In this document: positions 34,501-45,468 of the stretch, piece by piece
Position numbering within the stretch: position 1 is the first letter of the stretch
How the letters are laid out: each line of letters starts with the position of its first letter
Origin: Ilyonectria destructans
Taxonomy: Eukaryota; Ascomycota; Sordariomycetes; Hypocreales; Nectriaceae
Direction: 5' to 3'
Assembly: GCA_020740775.1 (NCBI GenBank)
Contig: JAHEWK010000005.1
Span: 2,728,001-2,792,000 of the forward strand
DNA: 64,000 bases
Translations under genes and position numbers: made by a program
Notes under the pieces: generated by a model
The model's database searches: none
What the model saw: only the letters and a program-made list of their open reading frames with translations
Told to the model about the DNA's origin: nothing

Positions 34501-36661
34501 TGTTGACCACCATCAACCCAGCCGTGCGCGACGAGCTGTTCGTCAAGATGCTCAACAAGGCTCCCCACACCAGCGGTGCCAACGCACTGCCAAACCCCGA
34601 AGATGGTTGGCGGCTAGAGGCACTGAAGGTCTTTGACGAGTCGCCACAAGGATTTGGATCCAAGTTTGGCACGTTCTTCAACTCATCCCCGTGGAACCCC
34701 ATGATGAAGCGATGGCAGCGGGGTGAGATCTCAAACTTTCATTACTTGATGATGGTGAATACCATGGCTGGACGAACGTTCAACGATCTCACTCAGTATC
34801 CTGTCTTCCCTTGGGTCTTGGCCGACTATACAAGTGACGACCTAGATCTGGAAGACCCGGCAACATTCCGAGATCTGTCCAAGCCGATGGGTGCGCAGAC
34901 TCCAAGCAGAGTCTCAGGGTTTGCCGAGAGCTACACCGCGCTGGAAGAGATTGGAGAGATACCTTTCCATTATGGAACTCACTACTCCTCGGCCATGATC
35001 GTCTCATCGTACCTGATCCGCCTGCCGCCCTTCGTGCAGTCCTACATCCTACTCCAGGGAGGAAGTTTCGACCATGCAGATCGTCTGTTCCAGTCAATTC
35101 CGGACGCGTGGAATTCAGCCTCTAGTAGGAATAAGGCTGATGTAAGAGAGCTCATCCCCGAGTTCTTTTGCCTGCCCGAGTTTTTGACAAACATCAACGG
35201 CTACAACTTTGGCAACCGAGAAAGCAATGGTGTGAAGGTTGACCATGTTGAACTTCCGCCATGGGCCAAGGGCGACCCGAGAATATTCATTGCCAAGCAC
35301 CGAGAGGCACTGGAGAGCCCCTATGTTAGCGAGAACCTGCACAAATGGATCGATCTGGTTTTTGGCTTCAAGCAACGGGGAGAGGCTGCTGTGGAAAACC
35401 TGAATGTGTTCCATCATCTGTCCTACCGAGGTGCTACCGACTTGGACAGCATCACGGATGCAAAGGAGAGAGCCATCATGGCTGGTGTGATTCACAACTT
35501 TGGCCAGACACCGCACCAGGTGTTTGCAAAGTCTCATCCATGGCGGGAGCATGTCCGGTGCCCAATTCGCCGGCTTGATACTGGCATCTTTTCACTCGCA
35601 TGCCTACCAAACCCGCTTCTAGGTAAGTTGCACCAATGCATGACTCTGAAGATAACCGACTAATGCGTGACAAACAGAGAGCCACGAACGTGTGTCAACG
35701 TTGATGTACGCCCCAAAGCTGGACCGGCTCCTATGCGCTTCCGCCTTCCGCCTGAACCTCCCGTCCTATGACAAGTTCCTGGAATGGGGATACGCCGACA
35801 ACAGCATCCGCTTCTTCATTAGCGACAACCGGAAGGTAAAGCGTCACTACACCCCTGACTATGGCCGCCTCGCTAACTCCCGAAAGCCGGCTGGCCTCTT
35901 TGAAAACCTCCACATTGGACAGATTTCGTGCGCGTGCTTTGCTGATTCCAAGACGCTGATCACCGCCGGTGAGGATTGCGTCGTGTCGGTCTATGCGCTG
36001 CAAACGGCCCCAGGTAAACCAGTGGAGCTCCTTCCAAGGTCGAGTCTTTTTGGACACAAGACGCCAGTTACCACGATTGCGGTGAGCAAGGCGTTCAGCA
36101 CCTTCTTGACGGTGTCTTCGGACGGACAAGCGTTCCTGTGGGATCTCAACCGGCTGTCGTTTATCCGCAAGCTGCCATTGGTACGCCCAGTGGAGTGTGC
36201 TCGGATCAATGACATCTCGGGTGAGATCCTCCTCTGCTCTGGACCGAATGTGCTTTTGTACACCCTCAACGGCACACTCCTGCTTGACCAAAACCTTTGT
36301 TTTGAGCAGGACGACTATATACACTCATGTGCCTTTTACGAGGGCGCAGGAAACGAGTGGTTGGAGAGCTACCTTGTCTTTACAGGACATAAGCGTGGAC
36401 GGGTTAATGTTTGGCGCAGGACCATCACTGGCGGCCGATGGACACTGGAGCTTCTGAGGAGGCTGGATCATGTGGACTACAAGAGTGAGAAGGGCGCGAA
36501 CACGGAAGCGGGGATGACATGCATCACCCCAATGCCGACGTGTGTGTATACGGGAGATGACGATGGCCGAGTTGTAAGTTCCATCCTTCAAGCCCTCCCG
36601 CAATCGGGCCATTACTGACGCATTCTAGTACGAGTGGAATTTCATGAGCAAGGACAGATAG
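28556..36661 (+). CDS. PH-BEACH-WD40 protein (LYST/neurobeachin/Bph1 family)
   Basis: Six exons (28556-31160, 31213-31610, 31660-32140, 32188-35622, 35678-36573, 36629-36661) keep frame throughout and give about 2615 residues. BEACH proteins are huge scaffolds that act in membrane traffic, vacuole or lysosome function and autophagy. Domain order: an alpha-helical armadillo-like N-terminus; a concanavalin-A-like lectin domain at about 361-511 (GGYTFTAWIRVD, KWYHIAIVHRR); a middle region with a Ser/Pro-rich loop; a PH-like domain at about 1813-1940; the BEACH domain at about 1990-2290 (YPVFPWVLADY, EFFCLPEFL, GVKVDHVELPPWAKGDP); and WD40 repeats at about 2390-2615. The last exon encodes only YEWNFMSKDR. 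The acceptor before exon 4 is a CAGCAG tandem, so one residue there may vary. The architecture is complete and I see no truncation. This is probably the single fungal Bph1-like gene. Confidence 0.95.
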
Positions 36662-37075
36662 AGTCTAAGTCTACCAGCCAGAACGACGGTACAGAGTAGC
36701 CATCGTCAATTCTCGATGTGACATGCCTCCGCGGGAATGTTGTGGCGAGGATAGGAAGAGCGTGGGAGGAGCGTGGTTTTTTGGCTGTATTGACCTCGGG
36801 CGTTGAATGGCATCTGAGTGCTAGAGCATGTTAGAGCTCGAGGTGAGAGAGGGCGCATATATATAGCGGGTGCTCTGTGTGGTGCTCTGTATGGATTGTA
36901 GGAGCGTCATGGAAAAGATTTGTAGCGTCAATTGCTGGATGGACCTCGATTGTCCTTGTCCTTGTCCTCTGTTCTATCCTCCTCTGCTGTCTCCAACGCC
37001 GTAGTTTGTACAATGTGTGCCTATCGCGGTCTCCCACATGCGTCGTCCTCGGACCATCCCCAGAGATACCACGGT
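36662..37075. other. Convergent 3' intergenic region
   Basis: About 410 bp between the BEACH stop and the stop of the complex I subunit gene. It carries 3' UTR-like sequence and a short TATATATA run near 36859. No gene is seen. Confidence 0.5.
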
Positions 37076-37378
37076 TTACTCGTCATCGTAGCCGGTTAGC
37101 TGTTTCCGGGGGCCGGTCGGGACTAGAAGCTCGGGTTAGATTTCCCTCTTCGTTTCCCACTGAAGGTTAGGTTCGGGGCACAACGCACCAGGGTAGGTAA
37201 CGGGGACCGGGGGCGCATCAATGTCGCCGAAGTAGTATCGGATCGGGGGGACAATGGGCATGGCGACCGGGCCGGCGGCGCCGATGATGACGGACCAGAA
37301 GAGGGCCGGGCGTTCGCGGGCTGCCCAGCGGCAGTACTTGAGGGGGGTGGACCAGAAGAGGGGCGCGGCCGACGACAT
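37076..37378 (-). CDS. NADH:ubiquinone oxidoreductase 9.5 kDa subunit (NDUFA3-like)
   Basis: Two exons (37189-37378 and 37076-37122; intron 37123-37188, GTGCGT donor, CTAG acceptor) encode 78 residues. This is an accessory membrane-arm subunit of mitochondrial complex I. The sequence shows the family pattern: an aromatic/basic N-terminus (LFWSTPLKYCRWAARERPA), one membrane span (ALFWSVIIGAAGPVAMPIV), then PPIRYYFGDIDAPPVPVTYP. Splicing adds VPTGPRKQLTGYDDE, which matches the C-terminus I recall for the filamentous-fungal 9.5 kDa subunit and is the reason for the intron. Without splicing the frame runs on to a different end (PGALCPEPNLQWETKREI). A longer open frame upstream of the ATG is probably 5' leader. 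Divergent from WBP1, about 700 bp away. Confidence 0.9.
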
Positions 37379-38075
37379 GGTGGGCGATATCCTGGCGGCA
37401 GGGGAGAGAGGGTTAGCAGGCGAGGGCGTGGAGGGTGCGGGAGCTGGGGCGACGTACTCAATTGGAGGTAGAGATGTCGTGGGATTCTTGTCGTGGTGTT
37501 GATGGGCTGGAGACGACCTCACGAGAGGCGCCCTTGGCTCGGTCCAATCGCAGGAGCGGAAAAACCAAGCGCGGGAGTTGGATAATCCGCTTGCGAGGGG
37601 AATGGCGCTAAGCCTGATAAGGGCCGTTCAACATTGGGGAGATGTCAGCTTCTGATCTGTGTTTGTGTCTAAATGCAGTTCAAGGTGGCAAGAAACACCC
37701 AATGGATGGTGGATAATACAAACTGATCATTGTAGTTGATTAGGAATTCTGTGCGGGAAAGGAATTGGGAGTTCTGGTGATCGTCTTCCATTATCGTGTA
37801 ACTAAAGTCAGTTAATTAGGATAATAATTCCTAAAGAGGACTAGTGCCACATACAATTCTAGACTTCTTTTCTCAAACACGTCTGCTTCGACGTACCCAC
37901 ACCCAATGTGGCAGCCCCACACACGCTTGGCAAGGCTACGTATCCCTCAACGCAAGCTCACCAAGCTCCCCCCGAGCTGTCCACGTCTGCGTCTGCGTAT
38001 CCAGCGTGTTGCTTCCCAGAGACGCAATCGCAACCGCACCACAACCCAATCCTTTCGCGATCATCACAGCCCAAG
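37379..38075. promoter_or_regulatory. Divergent promoter region of complex I subunit and WBP1
   Basis: About 700 bp between two divergent start codons of constitutive genes. The middle (37.7-37.85 kb) is A/T-rich and the WBP1-proximal part is C-rich, typical of fungal promoters and leaders. No specific element is claimed. Confidence 0.5.
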
Positions 38076-39669
38076 ATGCGGTCGCTCGTGAGTTTCGCGC
38101 TCCTGCTCTTCACTGCCCTGGTTTCGGCCCTGAGCTCTGCCGGCAACCGCCTGCTGGTCGTGGTGGACAACGTCGAGGAGAAGGATGCGTATTCCATCTT
38201 CTTTACCGATCTGGCTGGTAAGAAAGGCGTCCGCCATTGTGTTGCCGACGCATTGGTGTTTTGCTTGTGAGACCACGGGGCTGATGTTTTGCGATAGAAC
38301 GCGGATATGAAATCACCTACGAGACGCCCAAGAGCGATGCGTTGAGCCTGTTCGAGCACGGCGAGAGGAACTATGATCACCTCATCTTCCTGCCCTCCAA
38401 GATCAAGGGTTCGTACCTCCTGCGTCGCCTCGCTTCCGCGACTGTGCTGGATATCCCATCGAGTTTATACTGACTGGACACAGGTCTCGGCCCCAACTTG
38501 ACCCCCAATGTCCTCCTCAACTTCATCAACGCCGAGGGCAACATCCTCCTGACCATGTCCTCTACCCACTCCGTCCCGACCTCGCTCGTTGCTCTACTCG
38601 CTGAGCTCGACATCTCGCTTCCCACTGAGCGAACCGGCTCCGTCGTCGACCACTTCTACTACGACACCATCTCCGCCCCCGAGACCCACGATGTTCTCGT
38701 CCTCAACTCCCCCCCGAACGTCCGACCCGGCCTCAAGAAGTACTTCGAGATCCCCGGCGCTGCTCTTACCCTCCCCCACGCCGTTGGCCACAGCCTCGGC
38801 TCCGGACCTCTCCTGACTCCTATCCTGCGAGCCCCCGCCACGGCCTACAGCTACAACCCCAAGGAGCAGGCCGAGGTCGTTGACCCCGAGGACCTCTTTG
38901 CTGCCGGACAGCAGCTGGCCCTCGTCTCCGTCATGCAGGCTCTCAACTCGGCGCGCTTCACTGTCCTGGGCTCTGCAGAGATGCTCCAGGATAAGTGGCT
39001 CGAGACCAAGGTTGCTCGACCTCAGGAGAACGCTCAGTACACTAGCAACCGGGAGTTCATGACCGCCCTGTCGGCTTGGACCTTCAAGGAGCTGGGTGTC
39101 TTGAGAGTCAACAGCGTTGAGCACCATCTCGACGGCGATGAAGAGATCAACCCCAGCATCTACCGCGTCAAGAACGATGTGGTAAGTATTCTTAACCTTT
39201 TCCGTTCTTGTTGTCTTTAGTCCATCTAACACGCATGTAGTTCTACAAGATTTCCGTCTCTGAGTACGCCTGGCGCCGCTGGGTTCCCTTCCAGGTTCCC
39301 GAGGGCGACGCTTTCCAGCTCGAGTTCTCCATGCTTTCTCCCTTCGAGCGCCGAGACCTCGTCGCCGAGACCGAGACCGCCCGTGAAACCATCTTCACCA
39401 CCAACTTCACCCTTCCCGACCAGCACGGCATCTTCAACTTCAAGATCAACTACAAGCGACCCTTCCTGACCCATGTCGAGGATAAGCACACCGTCAGCGT
39501 CCGCCACATGGCCCACGATGAGTGGCCTCGCAGCTACTCCATCTCCGGAGCCTGGCCCTGGCTGTCTGGTATCGGAGTCACCGTGGTGGGCTTCGTGGCT
39601 TTCAGCGCCCTGTGGATGTACAGCCAGCCCGTCAAAACGACCCCGGCTGGTGCGAAGAAGACTCAATAA
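38076..39669 (+). CDS. WBP1: Oligosaccharyltransferase subunit WBP1 (OST48 family)
   Basis: Four exons (38076-38217, 38298-38408, 38484-39181, 39241-39669) give 459 residues. WBP1 is an essential subunit of the ER oligosaccharyltransferase complex, which transfers the lipid-linked glycan to Asn-X-Ser/Thr of nascent proteins. Visible features are a signal peptide (about 1-18, FALLLFTALVSALS), a luminal GIFT-like domain starting LLVVVDNVEEKDAYSIFF, the family segments NLTPNVLLNFINAEGNILL and YRVKNDVFYKISVSEY, a single C-terminal membrane span (about 424-444) and a cytosolic tail ending KKTQ. That ending fits the KKxx ER-retrieval signal for which yeast Wbp1 is the classical example. Length agrees with the family. 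The second donor is GTTCGT, slightly off consensus, but the joined frame is family-like. Confidence 0.97.
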
Positions 39670-40543
39670 AGGAGAAATGAATTTGGGAAGGTGGATTGTA
39701 CAATGTTTGAGAGACGAGGGGCTCTTGGATGAGCACTCGTATGTAGAGTAAGGACAAAAAATGGAATGACATAGATGCGCATTTTCTCATCTAAAGTATC
39801 AAATTGGGTTTCTTCATAAATTTGGATCACCGTGCCATCGCTTTGGGTCTAAAGAGGTTCCTCAACGTCGAGGTTGAATTCATGCAGTGCTACTTCACTA
39901 TCTAACGCAAAGCTTGCTTCCCTCGCTCAGAAGATTGCTCTGCGGGTACGCCCCAGCCCAGATACAAGAAAGTGATGCCCTCAGATTAGCTCTCTTGGGT
40001 TCTCAATGACAACCCGCGGTGTAGACCGAAGCCCTCGCAACCACCACAAGGATGGATGCCACCGCTGCTGCCTGCAAATTTGGCTTTTTGGTCCTGCATC
40101 ATCACCGGGCATCTTTTGTATCTCGAGCGCTTCCTCCTGTGTCCCCCACGACCTGAGTGAGCTCAGCCTGCTCCGATTGAAAACTATAACATTCTTGAAT
40201 CACAAGCATCTCGCCAGCCCGCAAGCGACCAGCTCTCACTTGTTTCTTGTACAGGGTCAGCTGTCTTCGAAGCGGTAGAGAAAGGGTAACTGTGGGTGAG
40301 AGACGACTTCTTCGTGTGTTGGGTGTCGGTCATTGCGGCTATGTGAGACTCGACAGTGTTGCGGGGACAAAAGGGAAAGGGAACTCGGCCTGCTCAGATC
40401 TCTGTTCTTGGGAGGGTCACGCTCGCAAAGGGTGGTTTCAAGAGAAACCATCCCTAAGGAATCACCATGCTCTGGTGAGCGTTATCCTCATTGCAGGTGG
40501 GTGAAACGGGAGAATGGTGGGGACGGGAGAGGGGAGAGGGGAT
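39670..40543. other. Intergenic region downstream of WBP1
   Basis: About 870 bp after the WBP1 stop. It holds the WBP1 3' UTR and the 3' side of the possible minus-strand membrane protein. Short open frames only; nothing else was recognised. Confidence 0.45.
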
Positions 40544-41056
40544 CTAGGTGAGCAACCAGACATCAAGTAACAGTTCAACGCCAAACGCCAAACTCTTGAG
40601 ACATTGATAAACCCATAGCGATATTTCCGTATTGATATCCTCATAAGGATGTTGCCCATGCCGATATTGCCAGATCCGGAACACCAAGGGCCTTGAGAAC
40701 AGAACAGTAACAAACTCAGAAAGGAATATAGAAAGCAGCAAATAAGGAAACGCAGAAGGGAATGCAGAAAGAACAAGGATCAGACAAGTCCAGAACCGGG
40801 AAGTGTTGTCAGGATCCGCTGGGGTATTGACAAAGGTGAAGAAGGCTGAGATATGAGACGAGAGAAAGCTGAGAGGCGATGTGCGAAAGGCGATGGCGGA
40901 GCGGCGAGTTCGACGAGGAGAGGAATGGTGTCGGGGCTGTGACGGTAGACGGTAGGATGGTAGCGGAGGGTAGGATGAGAGCGAACGGTGGCATGACGAC
41001 GGACGGGAGTAAGAGAGGGAACGGGGGTAGGTGAGGGTGCGAGAGCGGGTCGACAT
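40544..41056 (-). CDS. Possible small membrane protein, function unknown
   Basis: A minus-strand frame of 170 residues. The first 55 residues are Arg/Ser/Tyr-rich and low complexity. Then come two or three hydrophobic stretches (SPLSFLSSHISAFF; CLILVLSAFPSAFPYLLLSI; FVTVLFSRPLVF), followed by RIWQYRHGQHPYEDINTEI and a last hydrophobic helix. The second half looks like a real membrane protein. The N-terminus may be leader sequence, because a long overlapping frame exists in the next register (40780-41382). No family is recognised. It would share a divergent promoter with ISY1. Confidence 0.4.
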   Translation of the reverse strand: MSTRSRTLTYPRSLSYSRPSSCHRSLSSYPPLPSYRLPSQPRHHSSPRRTRRSAIAFRTSPLSFLSSHISAFFTFVNTPADPDNTSRFWTCLILVLSAFPSAFPYLLLSIFLSEFVTVLFSRPLVFRIWQYRHGQHPYEDINTEISLWVYQCLKSLAFGVELLLDVWLLT

Positions 41057-41674
41057 GATGAAAGGTGTGAAGGGGGTGAAGGATGAGGTCGGGGTTGAAG
41101 AAGGTGAGAAGGTGAGAAGGTGACGAGAAAGTAAAGACTTCTTTGGCTGTGGGGATGGATGAAGGTGGATGGGAAAGGCGGATAGAGTAAAACAAGGAAT
41201 GCTGTTCCTTGTTGTGATGAGTTGTGTTCTTTGTTGTATGATGAAGAGGAAAGTAGAAAAATCCAGAGGCGAGTCGAGAAGTGGGCGGTTTTCTTTTGGA
41301 AGAAGTCATGGGAAGCAGCCGTAAACAAATGGCAGGCACGCGAGGCCATCGGGCTGTTGGCAGCTGGCAGAGCTGCGTTCACAGCTGCCGGCTCTGCTCT
41401 CTCGTTGACAGTGAATCATGAAGGATGAACGAAGTTTAGCTAAGCTTGCTGGTCGCGGTTGAAACGCGTCGAGCTAGGTAGAGAAGGCTGAAAGCGCCAA
41501 GCCCCAAATGTGGCTGAGCGCTGTGGCTGACACCCGGAACCTTGGGGCGCCGCTGTCATAGCGAGGCTGGGAAAACTTGAGTGTGGCATCCAAACCTCAA
41601 CTTCTGGCTCGCCGTGCCACGAGACGTCTCCCTCCGCCCCATTCTACCTCGCCGACAGCTGAAATACCGTCAAA
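41057..41674. other. Upstream region of ISY1
   Basis: About 620 bp upstream of the ISY1 start codon, possibly a bidirectional promoter if the 40544-41056 frame is a gene. The strand complementary to ISY1 carries long pyrimidine-rich tracts near 41.05-41.25 kb. Confidence 0.45.
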
Positions 41675-42462
41675 ATGGTATGTACCTTTTTTCGAGAAGC
41701 TCTTGGTCAGCTTGGCTAACCACCCTGTAGGCTCGAAACTCGGAAAAGGCGCAGTCTATGCTGTTTCGCTTCCGCGAAGCCCAAGCAGCTGACCTCGGCA
41801 TCATCGACGCAGGCCGAACGCGCCGCCCTAAGCTCATCACCGAAGTCGAAGCCGTCCCCTCTTGCGAGAAATGGCGTGGTCAGGTTCTCAAGGAGATCTC
41901 GCGCAAGATGTCGCGGATCCAGGACCCCGTTTTGAGCGACTACCAGATCCGCGATCTCAACGACGAGATCAACAAGCTCATGCGCGAAAAGCACATGTGG
42001 GAGGTGCAGATACGGAATTTAGGCGGGCCCAACTATATGCGCGGTGGTGGCAAAATTTACGACGAACAAGGGCGCGAGATACCGGGCGGCGGCAAAGGAT
42101 ATCGGTACTTTGGGCGTGCACGCGAACTGCCCGGCGTGAAGGAGCTGTTCGAAGCGGCGCGGAGTAAAGGCCAAGACGACAAACCGTTGGAGGACAGCAA
42201 GGACCTGCGGCGCAATGTGGATGCCGCGTACTACGGTTACGCGCCTGATGAGGAGGACGACAAGCTACTAGAGTATGAAGCCGAGAAGGAGCGACAGGCG
42301 GTCGAGCACATGATGCAGACCGGACCGAAGGGCACGCCTGATGGCTGGGAACCGCTCCCGGGAGATGCAGGCGACGGAGAGACATGGGAGTTGCCTACGT
42401 TGGATGAGGTGCAGGAGGAGTTGATTGAGCGGAGGCGGCGGAAGTTGCTGGAGCAGCTGTGA
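41675..42462 (+). CDS. ISY1: Pre-mRNA-splicing factor ISY1
   Basis: Exon 1 is just the ATG (41675-41677). A 53-nt intron (GTATGT donor, TGTAG acceptor) separates it from exon 2 (41731-42462). The result is 244 residues starting MARNSEKAQSMLFRFREAQ, the characteristic ISY1 N-terminus. ISY1 is a component of the NTC/Prp19-associated spliceosome and helps first-step fidelity. Further family segments are NDEINKLMREKHMWE, IRNLGGPNYMRGGG and RYFGRARELPGVKELFE; the C-terminus is acidic and ends with a basic helix (ELIERRRRKLLEQL). Without the intron the ATG would lead to a 14-residue peptide ending in TAA, so production of this splicing factor needs splicing of its own start codon. Length is normal for fungi. 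Confidence 0.96.
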
Positions 42463-45400
42463 GGGATGGACGAAGAGGATGGGAAGAGGAGATTTCACAA
42501 AAGTTACAATACCTGGACCTGGAGTCTTGAGCCGGTGTACTGGCTTATTGGAGGGACAGCTGGACGATTCACGCCGGCCATTTCTGATGTGTTAAGGACA
42601 TCTCACGCCGAGGACAAGTCGACTCCCCCCGCCGCGCAGCGGCCCAAGTCTCCCACCATTGAAACCTCGACAGGATATGGACGGGTACATGACTACGGTC
42701 ATCGCCATGCTTATGCCATGACGGTGCTTCAGTCTTGCTTACTTGGTCAAAGACTGCGAATCACGGGAAACATAAGAGGCACAAATCTACGAGGGATAAT
42801 TGGATGACAAAGGAAGTGGCGGTCGTTTGCTTCTTGGGATGGCAGTGCAGTTTGGACTGCAGAGCGCATATGTATCAAGGTCCTGGCGTTTCGGGTTGAA
42901 TTGATAGGTTGGGCCGGGCTGGCTCCTGGGGTATCGAATGCGAAAAGGCGGAAAACATAGAAGATCCGAATGCAACGATGACACAATGACGTTGCACCAG
43001 AGCGCAAGCGCCGCAGAACTACGGGGTTGTCCTGGTTCTCTCGCACATTATAAGATTTTTTTTGGTTTCCCATCTTGGCTCTTTTCTGCAACTAGCTTGC
43101 ACATCGCCATATCCCGTTTTCAACGGCCGCCACAAATCCAGCGAGTCGGGACGCGGCAGCACGCGAGGATGCGACAAAACGGCCAGTGGGATGAAGATCA
43201 ACGCGAAGATCAGTGGATTGCACTGCAAAGGTGAAACCTTGGTGGCTTCTTTGGTATTGTGAGGTACGAGAAGTTGGGATTGCGCTGCAAGAACTGCACT
43301 GGACGATTTTGTTTCGGCTGCGTTGTTTGGATTGTCGATCACAGGATTCCGGGTCCGGGAGCACAACGGCCGGGGGTGGTTGTGCAACTGGGGTGGTAAT
43401 TAAGATGACCCCACCCATTCATAAATTGCAATTCGTGAGTGGTCGCCGTAAGGCTGTCAAAAGCAATGAACTAGACGCATGAACCCTTTTGCGGGCGGGC
43501 CAGGGCCGGGATGATGCCTGGAGATGAGTTTGTTTGTCGTTCGGTTTAAGTGAGCACAGGTACAGATGGGAACTTGTGGCGGCATGGGGAGAGATGCAGG
43601 CTTTGGGTAGTGCGAAAGTGATAATGAGTTGTGCTGGGAATCATGGGGAAAAAGGAAAAAGGCATACGGCCAACCAAGCCAAGGACGATGGACGGGAGAA
43701 TCGTCGTTTCAGGGTCAGCCTTCGTTTCAGTTGGTGCGATCGCCAGAGGCAAAAGACGATCGTCATGCCGCCATATGACGGGTAGCCTGTCGGGGGCGGA
43801 GAAGGGGAGCCGGATGGACAGTCAGATTTGATCTCACCTGTTTCTCGTCATCCTTTAGTTTATGTAGTAGTACCCGTGTACTATGTAAGGAACAGTCAGT
43901 ACGGGGATGTGACCTTCACAAGCGCTGACCCCCCCTTGTCTGTTCCCTCACCTGGTTCCCCTGGTCCCCAGGATGGAATCCCTGGCCACGAGCTGCCGGT
44001 TCGGGCGTGGATAGGCCACCTGAGCGACGCCCAACGGGGGAGACTGGCACAGTGACGGTGGTGGTGCTGCCCCTTTTGGCGCTGGGTGCTGTGTTTCTTT
44101 GGAGGAGGAATCCAGGATCTTGGGCGTGGGAATCCGGCCTTGGGACGAGAGGTCCCCTATTTCGCATGCAAGGTACCGGCAGGGAGTCCCCATCGGCCGC
44201 CCGAACTGGCTGGGATACGTCCCGTCCCCGTCTAGTTTAGGCCTTTGAGGGGGGGGACCTGGCTCATTTCTGGGCCATTTCTGGTCCGGTGTTTTTGGGG
44301 AGAGTGGTGGGAAGTGGAGCGAAAGTGATGAACATGCATGCTCGCGGCTCCCATGCTCGTGGCTCCCATTCTCGCCGGGCAGCCTGGGCTTCATCGTGCC
44401 GTCCTGGAATGCCCTCTCTCCTTCTTCCTTCTTCCTCTTCCCTCCTCGTCTTCGTCCTGGATCGAGACCGACGACAGCGAGTGGCTGTGGCATTTCACAC
44501 ACCCTCTCTTCGCCCCCCTCTTCTCGCCGCTCGCCGCTGCCGTCCGGCATTTGCGCCAATCCGACGTCCGTTCCAAGGCGCAGCCATTGCCTTGCAGCCA
44601 TTCCCTTCCAGCTTATTTTTGTCTTTTTGCTCCAGAAACAGCAACACACACGCCTAAACTCCAGCGCCTGTGGCAGTGTCAGTGGCGTCTGGTTATCGAC
44701 CGCTCACACAGTCCTTATTTCTTTGCTATTCCCCCCCGTCTGCGACAGCTCCTTTCGCGATCCTTTCGATCCTTCCGGTCCTTGATTCCCCATCTATTAT
44801 TTCCTGCACTTCTTTTTTTGGTCGACAACGACGAAGTGGTTGCGCTCGGATTTCAGCTCTTCAATCTCGACCCCGCGACGGCGCAGGTCCAGCCCCTGAG
44901 CAACCTCTTTAGCACCAACATCCGCTCGCAGCCGGCCCTGGGACTATTATTGCACCTGGCTCCTTTCCAGCCGGCGCCGAGACACGATCAAAGGAAAAAC
45001 ACGGCGAAAAACTCAACTGAGACAGAAACCTGTCATGATTCCCGGTCCCGAATCATCATCACAGTGACTCCATCTTCATCATTCCATTCGCGCGTCTTCA
45101 TCTTTCAGCTCTCACTTTCATTCCCGGAATACCGCTAAGCGGGCATCGGGCATCGGGCTTCGTGCACACACCACCACCACCCACCACCCACCACCCACCA
45201 CCTTGGGACGACACCACACGACACTCTACGCTACCATACGCTACCGACACTATTTCCTGTACGATTAAATCACCACCAACCTAACCTAACCCCCGGCAAT
45301 CTGCGCCTCGTGCGCATCACGCCTCCTCGTTAAACCGGGCCCGTTCCCCAGGTCTTGACGAATTTGGGCGACGGTTAGAACACCAAAAGAAGGACTGCCA

Positions 45401-45468
45401 AAAGAACAAAGTGGGCTTCGCATGCGCATCTACACGCGCGCCCCAGCTGCCTTCAACATCCTCTCGAA
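42463..45468. other. Intergenic region and long 5' leader/promoter of the 45469 gene
   Basis: Three kilobases without a supportable gene. The right part (44.4-45.4 kb) is dominated by C/T tracts, as in strongly used fungal promoters, and by CCACC repeats at 45171-45202. A plus-strand open frame of 266 codons (44338-45138) is low complexity and lacks any domain; I treat it as leader sequence. Confidence 0.5.
45171..45202. repeat. CACC/CCCACCA microsatellite
   Basis: Short imperfect tandem copies of CACC-containing units about 270 bp upstream of the next start codon. Confidence 0.8.

Noticed and set aside
44338..45138. Plus-strand open frame of 266 codons before the 45469 gene
   Set aside because: Composition is set by C/T tracts, there is no domain or splice structure, and overlapping frames are also open; it fits 5' leader or promoter sequence.
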